Source: DASREM01 sp035652095 (GTDB lineage Bacteria > Acidobacteriota > Terriglobia > Terriglobales > Acidobacteriaceae). From it: a DNA stretch of 64,000 nucleotides. A program made the position numbers and the translations under genes. Below are positions 1-7,812 of the stretch, piece by piece. Position 1 is the stretch's first letter. Each line of letters opens with the position of its first letter. The notes beneath the pieces are model-generated. The model worked only from the letters and a program-made list of their open reading frames with translations, ran no database searches and was not told where the DNA came from. Where the stretch lies: assembly GCA_035652095.1 (NCBI GenBank), contig DASREM010000013.1:1-64000 (forward strand). Reading direction: 5' to 3'.

Positions 1-90
1 GACTCGACGCAGTACTCCAGCTCGTTCCACCTCTCTCGCACTCAATGCCGTTCTCCCCAATCCAGCCTCCTCCATCGAAGGCCTAGATTA

Positions 91-134
91 GGAGACATTT
101 CTAATGCAACCAGAAGGGGACATTTCTAATGCAA
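91..134. repeat. Two 19-bp direct repeats, possible IS terminus
   Basis: Two copies of a 19-bp unit (GACATTTCTAATGCAA preceded by GGA or GGG) lie 25 bp apart and differ at one position. They follow directly after an open frame running in from the window edge (bases 2-91, ending in TAG). Repeated short motifs just outside the end of a transposase gene are typical of some insertion-sequence ends, for example the IS21 group, so this may be an IS terminus whose body lies outside the window. The remaining bases up to 257 show no gene. The IS reading is inference. Confidence 0.4.
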
Positions 135-257
135 TTCAACACATCCGCACAAACTCTGGAACAAACCTATTCCGAAAATTGGGCAACAAAGTGGTGTCCG
201 CCGTCTCTTTAACCCCGGGAAGTCGTTAAGACTGCCCCTACGTCCAGTGGAGTGAGT

Positions 258-1466
258 ATGAAGCAGATTCTCTTGTTCATGGCCGTGATCCTATGCCTCA
301 GCACGTTCACGGTTGGACAGACGTACCAAACCGTTTACACCTTCCCAAACGAAATGAGCGGCGACGATATCACGTCACCCTTGGTGTTCGATACCGCCGG
401 AAACGCCTACGGGACCTCCTTCTCGGGTGGGAGTTCGTATGGAGTGAACTGCAGCTTCTACGGCGGATGCGGAATCGTATTCAAGATCGCCCCTGGCGCG
501 AAACGCACCACCCTGCACAACTTTGGGTTGACGGCATCGGACGGCCAGACTCCCTATGCCGGGGTCGTGCTGGATGCAGCGGGGAACCTGTACGGAACAA
601 CTTTTTATGGCGGTGCGAAGAATCTTGGCACGGTTTTCAAGCTCGACGGTACAGGTAAAGAGACCATCCTGCACACATTCAATGGTCAAACCGATGGCGC
701 CAATCCAAAAGGAGGCCTTCTTCTGGATCCGGCGGGAAATCTATACGGAACCACTGAATTCGGCGGCGATATGAGCAAGTGCTCAGGCGAGGGATGCGGC
801 ACCATCTTCCAGATCAGCGCGAGCGGGCAATTTAAACTCCTTTACACCTTTACTGGCGGCAAGGATGGTGGCGGTCCGGTGGCAGCCTTGATCCGCGATT
901 CCACGGGGAACCTCTATGGAACGGCTCTGTCTGGCGGAACTACGATTTACGGAGTGGTCTTTAAACTCTCAGCCTCGGGAACCTTTACTCTGTTGCATCC
1001 GTTCAAGTGTGGCGCCTCGGATGGAGGCGAGCCATCGGCTCCCTTGTCGCGCGATGCAGCAGGAAACCTCTATGGCACTACGACATTCTGCGGCGTGAAC
1101 AATGCCGGGACGGTTTTCAAGCTCGATACGAATGGAAACCTGACTCTATTGCACAGTTTTTCCGGACCGACGGACGGGCAATATCCAACCGGTGGTTTGG
1201 CGATTGGCAGTCAAGGAACTCTTTACGGAACTACCTCCACCTCCGGGCCCGGCGGATTTGGCACTCTCTACAGCCTGGACTCGAGCGGGTCGTTCACAGT
1301 TCTCCACAATTTTGCCGGAGCCCCGAACGATGGGGCTGAACCGGACGCCGCCCCGACGTTCAATGCGTCTGGCACGCTCTACGGGACCGCTGCGATTGGC
1401 GGGAGCGGCGATTGCCCTCCCGGACTCTCGGTCGGATGCGGCACGATATTCAAATTTGTGCCGTGA
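258..1466 (+). CDS. Secreted GloVer-repeat protein (TIGR03803-like)
   Basis: Protein of 402 aa with an N-terminal signal peptide (MKQILLFMAVILCLSTFTVG, cleavage after about residue 20). The rest is seven tandem units of about 48-57 residues, each containing an LHxF motif, DG.P, D..GNLYGTT..GG and GTVFKLD. This is the pattern of the Gloeobacter/Verrucomicrobia (GloVer) tandem repeat family, which is expanded in acidobacteria. The ATG was chosen over a GTG two codons upstream because a GGAG lies 5 bp before it. Seven complete repeats would suit a closed seven-bladed beta-propeller, but that fold is inferred. It is likely exported to the periplasm or surface; the ligand is unknown. It stands alone, with no operon partner. 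Confidence 0.85.
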   Translation: MKQILLFMAVILCLSTFTVGQTYQTVYTFPNEMSGDDITSPLVFDTAGNAYGTSFSGGSSYGVNCSFYGGCGIVFKIAPGAKRTTLHNFGLTASDGQTPYAGVVLDAAGNLYGTTFYGGAKNLGTVFKLDGTGKETILHTFNGQTDGANPKGGLLLDPAGNLYGTTEFGGDMSKCSGEGCGTIFQISASGQFKLLYTFTGGKDGGGPVAALIRDSTGNLYGTALSGGTTIYGVVFKLSASGTFTLLHPFKCGASDGGEPSAPLSRDAAGNLYGTTTFCGVNNAGTVFKLDTNGNLTLLHSFSGPTDGQYPTGGLAIGSQGTLYGTTSTSGPGGFGTLYSLDSSGSFTVLHNFAGAPNDGAEPDAAPTFNASGTLYGTAAIGGSGDCPPGLSVGCGTIFKFVP

Positions 1467-1729
1467 ACGCTTGCCGTTGGAAGACGACAAAGCTGTCTCA
1501 AAATGATTCACTTTTAGCTAAAGGATTGAAAATTCGCGCGAGGCAGTTCGGGAAACCAATTAGAGCCCTGGATGGTCGCTTGACATGCCATTTCCTGGCG
1601 TTAGCAGGCCCGTACGTGAGCGTTCGCCTGTGGGAAGGACTCGCAGGTTGCCCGAAAAGCCGGAAGTATCCCAGCGGGCGGTAAACGCCTAATTTGCGTA
1701 AAGATATTGTTGTATGTACAAGCGGTCGC

Positions 1730-2245
1730 TTACTGCTTGGCCTGCAGGGCGGCGATAGCCTGCTGCAGGCAGGCTTCTTCTGCCCGCTCCGTATCGATCA
1801 CCGTGTGAGGCTGGGTAATCGCCTCAAAGCCGGCCTTCACGCGTTGATAAAGCTCGAAGCTGCGATTCGCTGCGAGGTGCCCGGCCGGCTCTTGGAGCCT
1901 CTTTCGTGCCGTCTCCTCCGAGCAGGTCAGCAGCAGAATGCGCCAAGGCTGCTTCATTGCCGCGGCCGCCTGGAGTACCTGGTCGATCTGATAGCGTCTC
2001 GCGAACGGCCGTCCATCCAGAAAAATCATGCGATCTGGCTGTTCGTGCAGCAGGGACGTGGCGGTCTCGAGAACCCTGGTCATCACGAGGTCGTCCTGTT
2101 CGGTCGTGTATGCAATGGCTTTCGGAGCAAAGAGCGCCGCTCGCATTTCGTCTTTGTTCAGGACCACGCCGCCGGTTCGGGAAGCGAGATTTCTTGCGAG
2201 CGTAGTCTTTCCGGTACCGGGGAGGCCGGCGAGAAGGATGATCAT
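1730..2245 (-). CDS. Small P-loop NTPase / predicted kinase (AAA_33-type)
   Basis: Protein of 171 aa with a Walker A motif at the N-terminus (GLPGTGKTT, residues 7-15) and a conserved LNKDEMR segment near residue 33, as in zeta-toxin-like and AAA_33 small-molecule kinases. A Walker B-like hydrophobic stretch ending in FLDGR is near residue 75, and a lid-type CSEETARKRL segment is near residue 108. The fold predicts ATP-dependent phosphorylation of a small molecule or nucleotide; the substrate cannot be told from sequence. It ends in Lys-Gln without a membrane segment, so it is cytosolic. It lies 18 bp downstream of the DUF5715 gene on the same strand and may be cotranscribed with it. No antitoxin partner is seen, which argues against a zeta toxin. 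Confidence 0.7.
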   Translation of the reverse strand: MIILLAGLPGTGKTTLARNLASRTGGVVLNKDEMRAALFAPKAIAYTTEQDDLVMTRVLETATSLLHEQPDRMIFLDGRPFARRYQIDQVLQAAAAMKQPWRILLLTCSEETARKRLQEPAGHLAANRSFELYQRVKAGFEAITQPHTVIDTERAEEACLQQAIAALQAKQ

Positions 2246-2263
2246 CGAGTGTATTGGGAGTGA

Positions 2264-3031
2264 TTACTGTTCGTTGGCCAAGACAGTTTTCACTTCGGAC
2301 GGTTCGTCATCCTCATCACGGTTTTCGCCGGCAAGCATGCGCGACTCGCGCCACTCGCTGTAACGGTCCGAAACCATCACGTGGAAGACCCATTGGCGCC
2401 GTTCTTCTTCGGGTTCGACCAGTCCCATGTTCTTCAAGGGGAGCATGTACTGTTCAATCCACTTGACCTGTTCGCGAGTCATGCCACGACGCTGAATGTC
2501 AACGGTGATGCCGGCCAGATGAGACGATGCCGTTTCTCCAACCTCGGGAGCGGCGTTGCGGTTGTGCCGCCGCAGCTTGCGCTGCACCTGCACTGTGCGG
2601 ACCGCCGAGTTCACCTGGATCTGGGACCGAAAACGCTTGTAATAGTCTTCGCTGAGGTCGTCCAGGAAGTCGCGGGTCCAGGGCCGGCAATAGCGCCGAT
2701 CGGGATCCAGCCGGGGATCGATGCGCAGGCTCTGGCTCGGCGTAATGGCCACCAGGTCCTGGCTGGCTTTCAGCGCTTCCAGTTCGTTGTCGTCCTGAAT
2801 GCGCGGCAATTCCAGGCGGTCAATCTCGCTGTTCTGGAGGAGCAGAGATTCATGAGAGGGGCGGAACAAAGGATTCCAGCGTAAACGTCGCAGATGAGCG
2901 CGTCGCGTAGTACGGTGTACATGCTTGGAGACAGAATGGCGCTTGGCAAAAGCCTGCCCACAGGGGAGCAGGACCAGAACTGCCACGGCCAGCAGGATTT
3001 TAGACGTCTTCTGCAACGAAGCGGACTCCAC
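2264..3031 (-). CDS. DUF5715 family protein, M15 peptidase-like
   Basis: Protein of 255 aa starting with GTG. An N-terminal hydrophobic stretch (about residues 11-28) followed by a basic His/Arg-rich segment suggests export or a membrane anchor. The C-terminal half contains SSHLAGITVDI (His171, Asp178) and WVFHVMV (His217), the H-x6-D...H arrangement of zinc ligands in D-Ala-D-Ala peptidases of family M15, which DUF5715 resembles. A role in cell-wall turnover is therefore inferred, not shown. Between these parts lies a Tyr/Arg-rich domain (YKRFRSQIQVNSAVRTVQVQ) that matches the substrate-proximal part of M15 folds, where SAVRT is common. It precedes the small P-loop kinase by 18 bp. Confidence 0.65.
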   Translation of the reverse strand: MESASLQKTSKILLAVAVLVLLPCGQAFAKRHSVSKHVHRTTRRAHLRRLRWNPLFRPSHESLLLQNSEIDRLELPRIQDDNELEALKASQDLVAITPSQSLRIDPRLDPDRRYCRPWTRDFLDDLSEDYYKRFRSQIQVNSAVRTVQVQRKLRRHNRNAAPEVGETASSHLAGITVDIQRRGMTREQVKWIEQYMLPLKNMGLVEPEEERRQWVFHVMVSDRYSEWRESRMLAGENRDEDDEPSEVKTVLANEQ

Positions 3032-3313
3032 GGATGAAAATTGAGCGGCTATTGTAATGCAGCCGCATACATCAGCCAGACTTCAATTTACCGAACCAGT
3101 TAACCATTCAGTAGCCCCGGCGAGTTACCCGAGGTTACCTTAGTGCCGTTTTGCAGCCCGCATTTCCTGCTCTCTGGGCTGCACGTAAGATGCCGGAAGG
3201 CAACGAACGATAGCTTCTCTGAATAGGCGATTTAGCGGTTCAAATCGCGGGAGTTGACAAAATTCGGCAAGAGAAACCGCACAATTTTGACAGCGGTTTT
3301 CGACCGGCGGCGG

Positions 3314-4066
3314 TTATTTCCTAAACAGATCGCCCAGCGCTTGTTTCATCACGTCCCCGCCTACTTCCGAAATCGAGCGGGTGAGGGGCAACTCCTTCGG
3401 GCAAACTTCGACGCAGTTCTGCGCATATCCGCACTCCTGGATTCCGCCGTCTCCCATCAGCGCTGCGAGGCGTTCGCTCTTCAAGGCTGCGCCGGTGGGA
3501 TGGGTGTTGAAGAGTCGGACTTGCGCAATCGTGGCGGCTCCGACGAAGCCGGTTTTGTCGTTGAACTGAGGGCACGCCTCCATGCAACAGCAACAGGAAA
3601 TACAACGGGAGAGCGGGTACGCGATTTCCTGGTCTTGCGCTGACATCCTCGGGCCAGAACCCAGGTCGTAGGTGCCGTCAATCGGCACCCAGGCTTTGAC
3701 GGCCTTCAGGTTTTCGAAGAGGACGGCGCGGTCCACCGCCAGATCACGGACCACCGGGAACTTGGAAAAGGGCTCGAGCTTGATGGGATGGTCAAGCTTA
3801 TCCACCAGGGCGGAGCAAGCCATCCGGGCGCGCCCATTGATGAGCATGGCGCAGGAGCCGCAGACCTCCTCCAGGCAGTTTGAATCGTAAGTGATGGGAG
3901 TGGTCACCTTGCCGTCTTTCGTCTTGGGATGAGCGGCAATCTCCATGAGCGCGGAGATCACGTTCATGCCCGGCTTCCAGGTGAGTTCGAATTCTTCCCA
4001 ATGTGCGGAGCCGGTGGGAGTGGCCTGGCGTTTGATCTTGAATACGACGGTTTTAGGTTCGACCAT
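3314..4066 (-). CDS. sdhB: Succinate dehydrogenase iron-sulfur subunit
   Basis: Protein of 250 aa, normal for SdhB/FrdB. It carries electrons from the SdhA flavin to the membrane quinone site through three clusters. Visible ligands are the [2Fe-2S] set in NCLEEVCGSC plus a downstream Cys (RMAC), the [4Fe-4S] set in CISCCCCMEACP, and the [3Fe-4S] set in CGYAQNCVEVCP. The first four-cluster motif has an unusual run of four adjacent cysteines but keeps the CxxCxxCxxxCP spacing. sdhB lies 369 bp downstream of sdhA, much further than usual, because a small gene on the other strand occupies the gap. It may therefore have its own promoter; a 12-bp palindrome GTAAATATTTAC lies about 50 bp upstream of its start. 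Confidence 0.95.
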   Translation of the reverse strand: MVEPKTVVFKIKRQATPTGSAHWEEFELTWKPGMNVISALMEIAAHPKTKDGKVTTPITYDSNCLEEVCGSCAMLINGRARMACSALVDKLDHPIKLEPFSKFPVVRDLAVDRAVLFENLKAVKAWVPIDGTYDLGSGPRMSAQDQEIAYPLSRCISCCCCMEACPQFNDKTGFVGAATIAQVRLFNTHPTGAALKSERLAALMGDGGIQECGYAQNCVEVCPKELPLTRSISEVGGDVMKQALGDLFRK

Positions 4067-4154
4067 GGCGTTTTTAAATGCTATCCCTCTATGAATCCAC
4101 TTCTAAACTGTTGAACGGTAAATATTTACTTACGAATGCGCAAAATACTTCAGC

Positions 4155-4184
4155 TTGACACAGGGTGCTCCAAGAAACCACAAT
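4155..4184 (+). promoter_or_regulatory. Predicted sigma-70 promoter of the small antiparallel gene
   Basis: A perfect -35 box TTGACA (4155-4160) is followed after 18 bp by CACAAT (4179-4184), matching the -10 consensus at four of six positions. Transcription would start near 4191, leaving a short leader with a strong AAAGGAG ribosome site at about 4205-4211 before the ATG at 4216. This supports the small gene being real. Assigned by eye only. Confidence 0.45.
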
Positions 4185-4215
4185 GTCTCACGTCGCGTTC
4201 GACAAAGGAGTCACA

Positions 4216-4398
4216 ATGGCTGGCCTTGGTCTCGATACCACTTCCGACATCATCCCTTCGCAAAGAAAAAAGAAGACGCGCCTGGAGACCGCCCAGGTGG
4301 CGCTGCTTGTCGCGATGATCGTGTTCTTCACCTACAGCGTAATCTCCAGTCTGTATCTGCTCGAAGTGGGGAAGCCGCTGATCAATATGCATCGTTAA
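4216..4398 (+). CDS. Small single-span membrane protein, unknown
   Basis: A 60-aa protein that I do not recognise. It has a polar N-terminus with a basic RKKKTR patch (residues 17-22), one hydrophobic helix (about residues 27-48, QVALLVAMIVFFTYSVISSL) and a short tail ending in NMHR. The basic patch before the helix predicts a cytoplasmic N-terminus. The ATG was chosen from three in-frame ATGs because AAAGGAG lies 5 bp upstream; the others, at 4165 and 4183, lack a ribosome site. It runs opposite to sdhA and sdhB and fills the gap between them. A role as a small accessory subunit or assembly factor of the dehydrogenase or another respiratory complex is possible from position alone, but nothing in the sequence proves it. 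Confidence 0.65.
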   Translation: MAGLGLDTTSDIIPSQRKKKTRLETAQVALLVAMIVFFTYSVISSLYLLEVGKPLINMHR

Positions 4399-4435
4399 GT
4401 TCCAGGCGCGTTCCTGAAGCGCGCCGTAGCTGAAT

Positions 4436-6217
4436 CTACTTCGCCGCGTCATACCGCCTCGGGCGCGGCGGAATCAACGAAATATCCACCGGTTCGAACT
4501 CGAACTTCGGCTCGTCCGCATCCGGGGCGAAGGTAGCCTTGGTTGTCTTCAGCCAGTTCTTGTCATCGCGCTCGGGGAAGTCCGGCTTGTAATGAGCGCC
4601 GCGCGACTCATCGCGCATGGCCGCTCCCTGGGCCACCACGCGTGCCAACTGCAGCATGTTATAGAGCTGGCGCGCAAATGCGACCGTGGTATTGGCCCAC
4701 TGTGAGCGATCGCTCAGGTTGATCTTCTGGAAGCGCTCCAGTAACTCGCACAGTTTGGCGTCTGTGGCTTGCAGATTCTTGTTGTAGCGGATGACCGTGC
4801 AGTTCTCCGTCATCACGTCTCCCAACTCGCGCCACAGCAGGAATGGGTTCTCCGTGCCGTCCGCCCGCATCAACCGCGCGTTGATCTCTTCCTGGCGCTT
4901 GCGTTCTGCCTCGAAGTGTCCATTGCTTTCAGCTGACTTCTGATTCCTTGCATATCGGACCGCCTCCGGTCCGGCAATGAACCCGCCATAGATACAGGAG
5001 ACCAGGGAGTTGGCGCCGAGGCGATTGGCACCGTGGTAAGAATACTCGGCCTCGCCCGCAGCGTAGATCCCCGGGAGGTTCGTGGCTTGATTGAAGTCCA
5101 CCCAGAGCCCACCCATGGTGTAGTGCATGCCGGGGAAGATCTTCATGGGGACTTCGCGAGGGTCGTCGCCCACAAACTTCTCGTAGATTTCGAGGATGCC
5201 TTCCAGCTTGCGGTCGAGAATTTTGCGGTCGATGTGGGTCAGGTCAAGATAGACCATCGGCTTGCCGTCAATGCCGAGACCGTGCTCGTAGACGACCTTG
5301 TGAATAGCGCGAGTGGCTACGTCACGCGGAACCAGGTTGCCGTATTTCGGGTACCACTCTTCCAGAAAATACCAGCGCTCGCCTTGCGGGATCGACAACG
5401 GGTCGCGCTTGTCGCCGGGAGTCTTAGGCACCCAGACTCGCCCGCCTTCGCCGCGGGCCGACTCCGACATCAGGCGAAGCTTGTCTTCGCCGGGAATCGA
5501 GGTGGGATGGACCTGAATGAACTCGCCGTTCGCATAAAAGCATCCCTGCTGGTAAAGCGCGGATTGTGCGGATCCGGTACAGACGACAGAGTTGGTGGAT
5601 TTTCCAAAAATCGCACCGATGCCGCCGGTAGCGACGATGATGGCGTCAGCAGGAAAGGTCGTGATTTCCATGCTGCGCAGGTTCATGGCGCAGATGCCGC
5701 GGCAGACGCGGTTGCCGTCGAGCACGGCGGCGAGGAATTCCCAGGCCTCGTACTTGGTGACTTTTCCTTCCGACTCGTAGCGGCGCACCTGCTCGTCGAG
5801 CGCATACAGAAGTTGCTGGCCCGTAGTGGCTCCGGCAAATGCCGTGCGGTTGAACAGCGTCCCGCCGAAGCGGCGGAAGTCAAGCAGTCCTTCGGGAGTG
5901 CGGTTGAAGGGAACGCCCATGCGATCGAGCAGGTCGATGATGCCGGGCGCGGCGTCGCACATGCCCTTTACCGGCGGCTGGTTGGCGAGGAAGTCTCCGC
6001 CGTAAATGGTGTCGTCGAAGTGCTGCCAGGTGGAGTCGCCCTCGCCCTTCAGGTTCTTGGCGGCATTGATACCACCCTGCGCACAGACTGAGTGCGAGCG
6101 CTTGACCGGCACAATGGAGAACAGGTCCACCTGTCCACCCATTTCGGCGATTTTGATGGTCGCCGCCAGGCCGGCGAGACCGCCACCGATTACGATGATT
6201 CTAGGATTTGAGGCCAT
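4436..6217 (-). CDS. sdhA: Succinate dehydrogenase flavoprotein subunit
   Basis: Protein of 593 aa, the usual SdhA/FrdA length. It oxidises succinate to fumarate with covalently bound FAD. The FAD dinucleotide fold is at the N-terminus (IIVIGGGLAGLAATIKIAE). The histidine for flavin attachment is in RSHSVCAQGGINAA (about residues 40-52). The HPTSIPG and SARGEGG motifs and the capping-domain segment HYTMGGLWVD with catalytic residues follow. The C-terminus is the soluble helical domain. It is the second gene of sdhC-sdhA-sdhB, 42 bp after sdhC, the gene order of diheme (type B, Bacillus- or Wolinella-like) enzymes. The protein sits on the cytoplasmic face of the inner membrane. Confidence 0.96.
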   Translation of the reverse strand: MASNPRIIVIGGGLAGLAATIKIAEMGGQVDLFSIVPVKRSHSVCAQGGINAAKNLKGEGDSTWQHFDDTIYGGDFLANQPPVKGMCDAAPGIIDLLDRMGVPFNRTPEGLLDFRRFGGTLFNRTAFAGATTGQQLLYALDEQVRRYESEGKVTKYEAWEFLAAVLDGNRVCRGICAMNLRSMEITTFPADAIIVATGGIGAIFGKSTNSVVCTGSAQSALYQQGCFYANGEFIQVHPTSIPGEDKLRLMSESARGEGGRVWVPKTPGDKRDPLSIPQGERWYFLEEWYPKYGNLVPRDVATRAIHKVVYEHGLGIDGKPMVYLDLTHIDRKILDRKLEGILEIYEKFVGDDPREVPMKIFPGMHYTMGGLWVDFNQATNLPGIYAAGEAEYSYHGANRLGANSLVSCIYGGFIAGPEAVRYARNQKSAESNGHFEAERKRQEEINARLMRADGTENPFLLWRELGDVMTENCTVIRYNKNLQATDAKLCELLERFQKINLSDRSQWANTTVAFARQLYNMLQLARVVAQGAAMRDESRGAHYKPDFPERDDKNWLKTTKATFAPDADEPKFEFEPVDISLIPPRPRRYDAAK

Positions 6218-6259
6218 TTGTGATATCAGCTCCGGGCGGCAGTCACCGCCGGAAAACCA

Positions 6260-6991
6260 TTAATGGAAAATTTTTGTTAAGGTGTCGCCGGACATTCCGG
6301 CTCGATACCCCAGGAACCCGATCATCGAGTAGACGCCCAACCCGACCATCGCGAGTCCGATCGCCACACAGACGTAGCCGAGTTTGCGACGGGCGTTGTC
6401 ACCGGTGGTGATTCCCCACTTGGCGCAGAAAAGATAAATCCCGTAAGCAAAGTGCCAGGAAGCGGCAATCACACCCACAAAATAGAAGAGCACGATCCAG
6501 GGATGTCCCTGAAACTGGTTGTAGACCTTGTCGAAACCGGCATCGGGATTGGCCGCAAGATGCTCGCCCGTAAAACGCAAAGTCCAGGTGTGATAGAGCA
6601 TGTAGGCGAAGGCCACAGCTCCGGTCCAGCGCTGCATGGTGTACATCCAGTTGCTGGTCCATGGGTACTCGCTTACGTTGGAGTCGCCGCGAAACCATAT
6701 GTAGAACCCGTACAACGAGTGATACAGGATCGGGATGAAGATCAGGCCCCATTCGAGGAAAAGCACAAAAGGAAGGCTGTTCAGAAACCGTACCGTGCCA
6801 TTGTAGGCGGCGGGGCCTTTCATAGCCTCGGTGTTGGAAATGAAGTGCTCGACCAGGAATGCGCCGATGGGCACGATCCCGCTTAACGAATGCAGGCGCC
6901 TCCACAGGAAGGAATGTCCCTGACCGGCACGTAGAGGAGCCACGCCGGGTGGTAACCCGCTCGAGGCTGTAGAACTGGCTGTTGAAGCCAC
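6260..6991 (-). CDS. sdhC: Succinate dehydrogenase cytochrome b subunit
   Basis: Protein of 243 aa starting with GTG, with AAGGAG 9 bp upstream. It is the single membrane anchor of a type B complex and carries two haems b and the quinone site. About five hydrophobic helices are visible. The expected histidine haem ligands fall in helix contexts: FLVEHFISN, LYHSLYGFY, MLYHTWTLRF and SWHFAYGIY. No separate sdhD is present, consistent with this one-anchor type. The first 25 residues are Ser/Ala/Gly-rich and likely disordered. It is the first gene of the sdh operon; the 100 bp upstream are AT-richer and probably hold the promoter, although I could not assign clear boxes. Confidence 0.92.
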   Translation of the reverse strand: MASTASSTASSGLPPGVAPLRAGQGHSFLWRRLHSLSGIVPIGAFLVEHFISNTEAMKGPAAYNGTVRFLNSLPFVLFLEWGLIFIPILYHSLYGFYIWFRGDSNVSEYPWTSNWMYTMQRWTGAVAFAYMLYHTWTLRFTGEHLAANPDAGFDKVYNQFQGHPWIVLFYFVGVIAASWHFAYGIYLFCAKWGITTGDNARRKLGYVCVAIGLAMVGLGVYSMIGFLGYRAGMSGDTLTKIFH

Positions 6992-7099
6992 GCAGCTACT
7001 CCTTATGAGTTCAGATCTGTAAGGCGAACTTTTTATTATCGGCGTTGCTGGAGTTAAGAGTCAAGAATGAGGGGGAAGCGTAATGGCCGATTTATGGAG

Positions 7100-7462
7100 T
7101 TAGCGCTTTTCGGGCAAATCAAGAGCGATGCGAATTGCTTTTTCAACCGCAGTCAAAGATTCCGGAGTCAAAGATCCAAGAACGGGATAGACAGCCGAAG
7201 TTTTTTCAAGGGTTGTGACCTGATCGCATTTCACCCACGAATCATGGTGAAGGCCAGCCTCCCCCGCGCTTAATTTTGGACGCAGGGAAAATCGTTTGTG
7301 TTCAACCTTGGAAATGGGAGCAACACAAATGTCGCGGGAAAACCGATTCAGTGCATCCGTGGAAACGACCACTGCAGGGCGCTCTTTATCGAGGTCGAAG
7401 AGGCAAACATCTCCGCGTCGAGGATACCAACCGGCGGGCTTTGTACTCCTCTTCCAAGGCAT
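7100..7462 (-). CDS. Type II toxin, PemK/MazF family endoribonuclease
   Basis: Protein of 120 aa. The N-terminal RRGDVCLFDLDKERPAVVVS (residues 15-34) is the PemK/MazF beta-barrel signature, and a later SWVKCDQVTTLEK segment matches the family's conserved Q-(V)-T/D core. Members cleave mRNA at short motifs and are neutralised by a co-encoded antitoxin. The start ATG lies one codon after the antitoxin stop (TAA-AGG-ATG) and in the same frame, so translation is almost certainly coupled. The target sequence cannot be predicted. This is the second gene of a two-gene toxin-antitoxin cassette. Confidence 0.85.
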   Translation of the reverse strand: MPWKRSTKPAGWYPRRGDVCLFDLDKERPAVVVSTDALNRFSRDICVAPISKVEHKRFSLRPKLSAGEAGLHHDSWVKCDQVTTLEKTSAVYPVLGSLTPESLTAVEKAIRIALDLPEKR

Positions 7463-7465
7463 CCT

Positions 7466-7717
7466 TTACTTTCTCGCAATTGATTTCATCGAGGCTCGAA
7501 GAAAGGCTTGACGCGAAGTGCGTTCCTCTCCGGAATCGGCCTGGAAAAAAGCGGCCGCTTCGGCATACAAGGACTGCTGCCGTTCGATTTCCAGCCCGAT
7601 CTTAATGAGTTTGTTGACTCTTTCGCTTGTGGAGGATGCGCCTTTGGTGCGCTCCACTTCCTCCAGTACCTCTTTTTCCAACGAGAAAGTTTTGGTCGTG
7701 CGGGTCGCGGTGGTCAT
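7466..7717 (-). CDS. Predicted antitoxin, ribbon-helix-helix-like
   Basis: Protein of 83 aa preceding the PemK-type toxin. The N-terminus (TRTTKTFSLEKEVLEEVERT) resembles the beta strand and first helix of a ribbon-helix-helix DNA-binding fold. The middle (SERVNKLIKIGLEIERQQ) fits the second helix, and the acidic C-terminal tail would wrap the toxin. Function is inferred mainly from the gene order antitoxin-toxin and the 3-bp spacing. Antitoxins of this type usually repress their own promoter. Confidence 0.75.
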   Translation of the reverse strand: MTTATRTTKTFSLEKEVLEEVERTKGASSTSERVNKLIKIGLEIERQQSLYAEAAAFFQADSGEERTSRQAFLRASMKSIARK

Positions 7718-7812
7718 AGAGCTAAAGAACAGATCATATCATAGAAATCATAATAATAATTAGCGCGTCAATTGAAGTAGGTTATATAGTAGCTAATCTA
7801 CTAGAAATGATA
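7718..7812 (-). promoter_or_regulatory. AT-rich promoter/operator region of the toxin-antitoxin pair
   Basis: The 95 bp upstream of the antitoxin are strikingly AT-rich compared with the surrounding GC-rich DNA and contain several overlapping ATCAT/ATGAT repeats, for example ATCATATCAT. These would suit autoregulatory binding of the antitoxin. I could not assign -35 and -10 boxes with good spacing. Confidence 0.4.

Noticed and set aside
106..231. Short plus-strand frame (41 codons) starting ATG after AGGAGACATTTCTA
   Set aside because: The AGGAG and ATG are part of the direct repeats, the encoded peptide has no recognisable features, and it ends before the GloVer gene.
3200..3280. tRNA-like segment GGTTCAAATC at about 3238
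   Set aside because: The flanking bases do not form a T-stem and no acceptor, D or anticodon arms can be folded around it.
4118..4129. Perfect 12-bp palindrome GTAAATATTTAC upstream of sdhB
   Set aside because: A single AT palindrome of this length is weak evidence for an operator; noted in the sdhB entry but not called as a site.
5033..6091. Long plus-strand frame (352 codons) opposite sdhA
   Set aside because: It is a shadow of the sdhA reading frame with no conserved motifs and no ribosome site.
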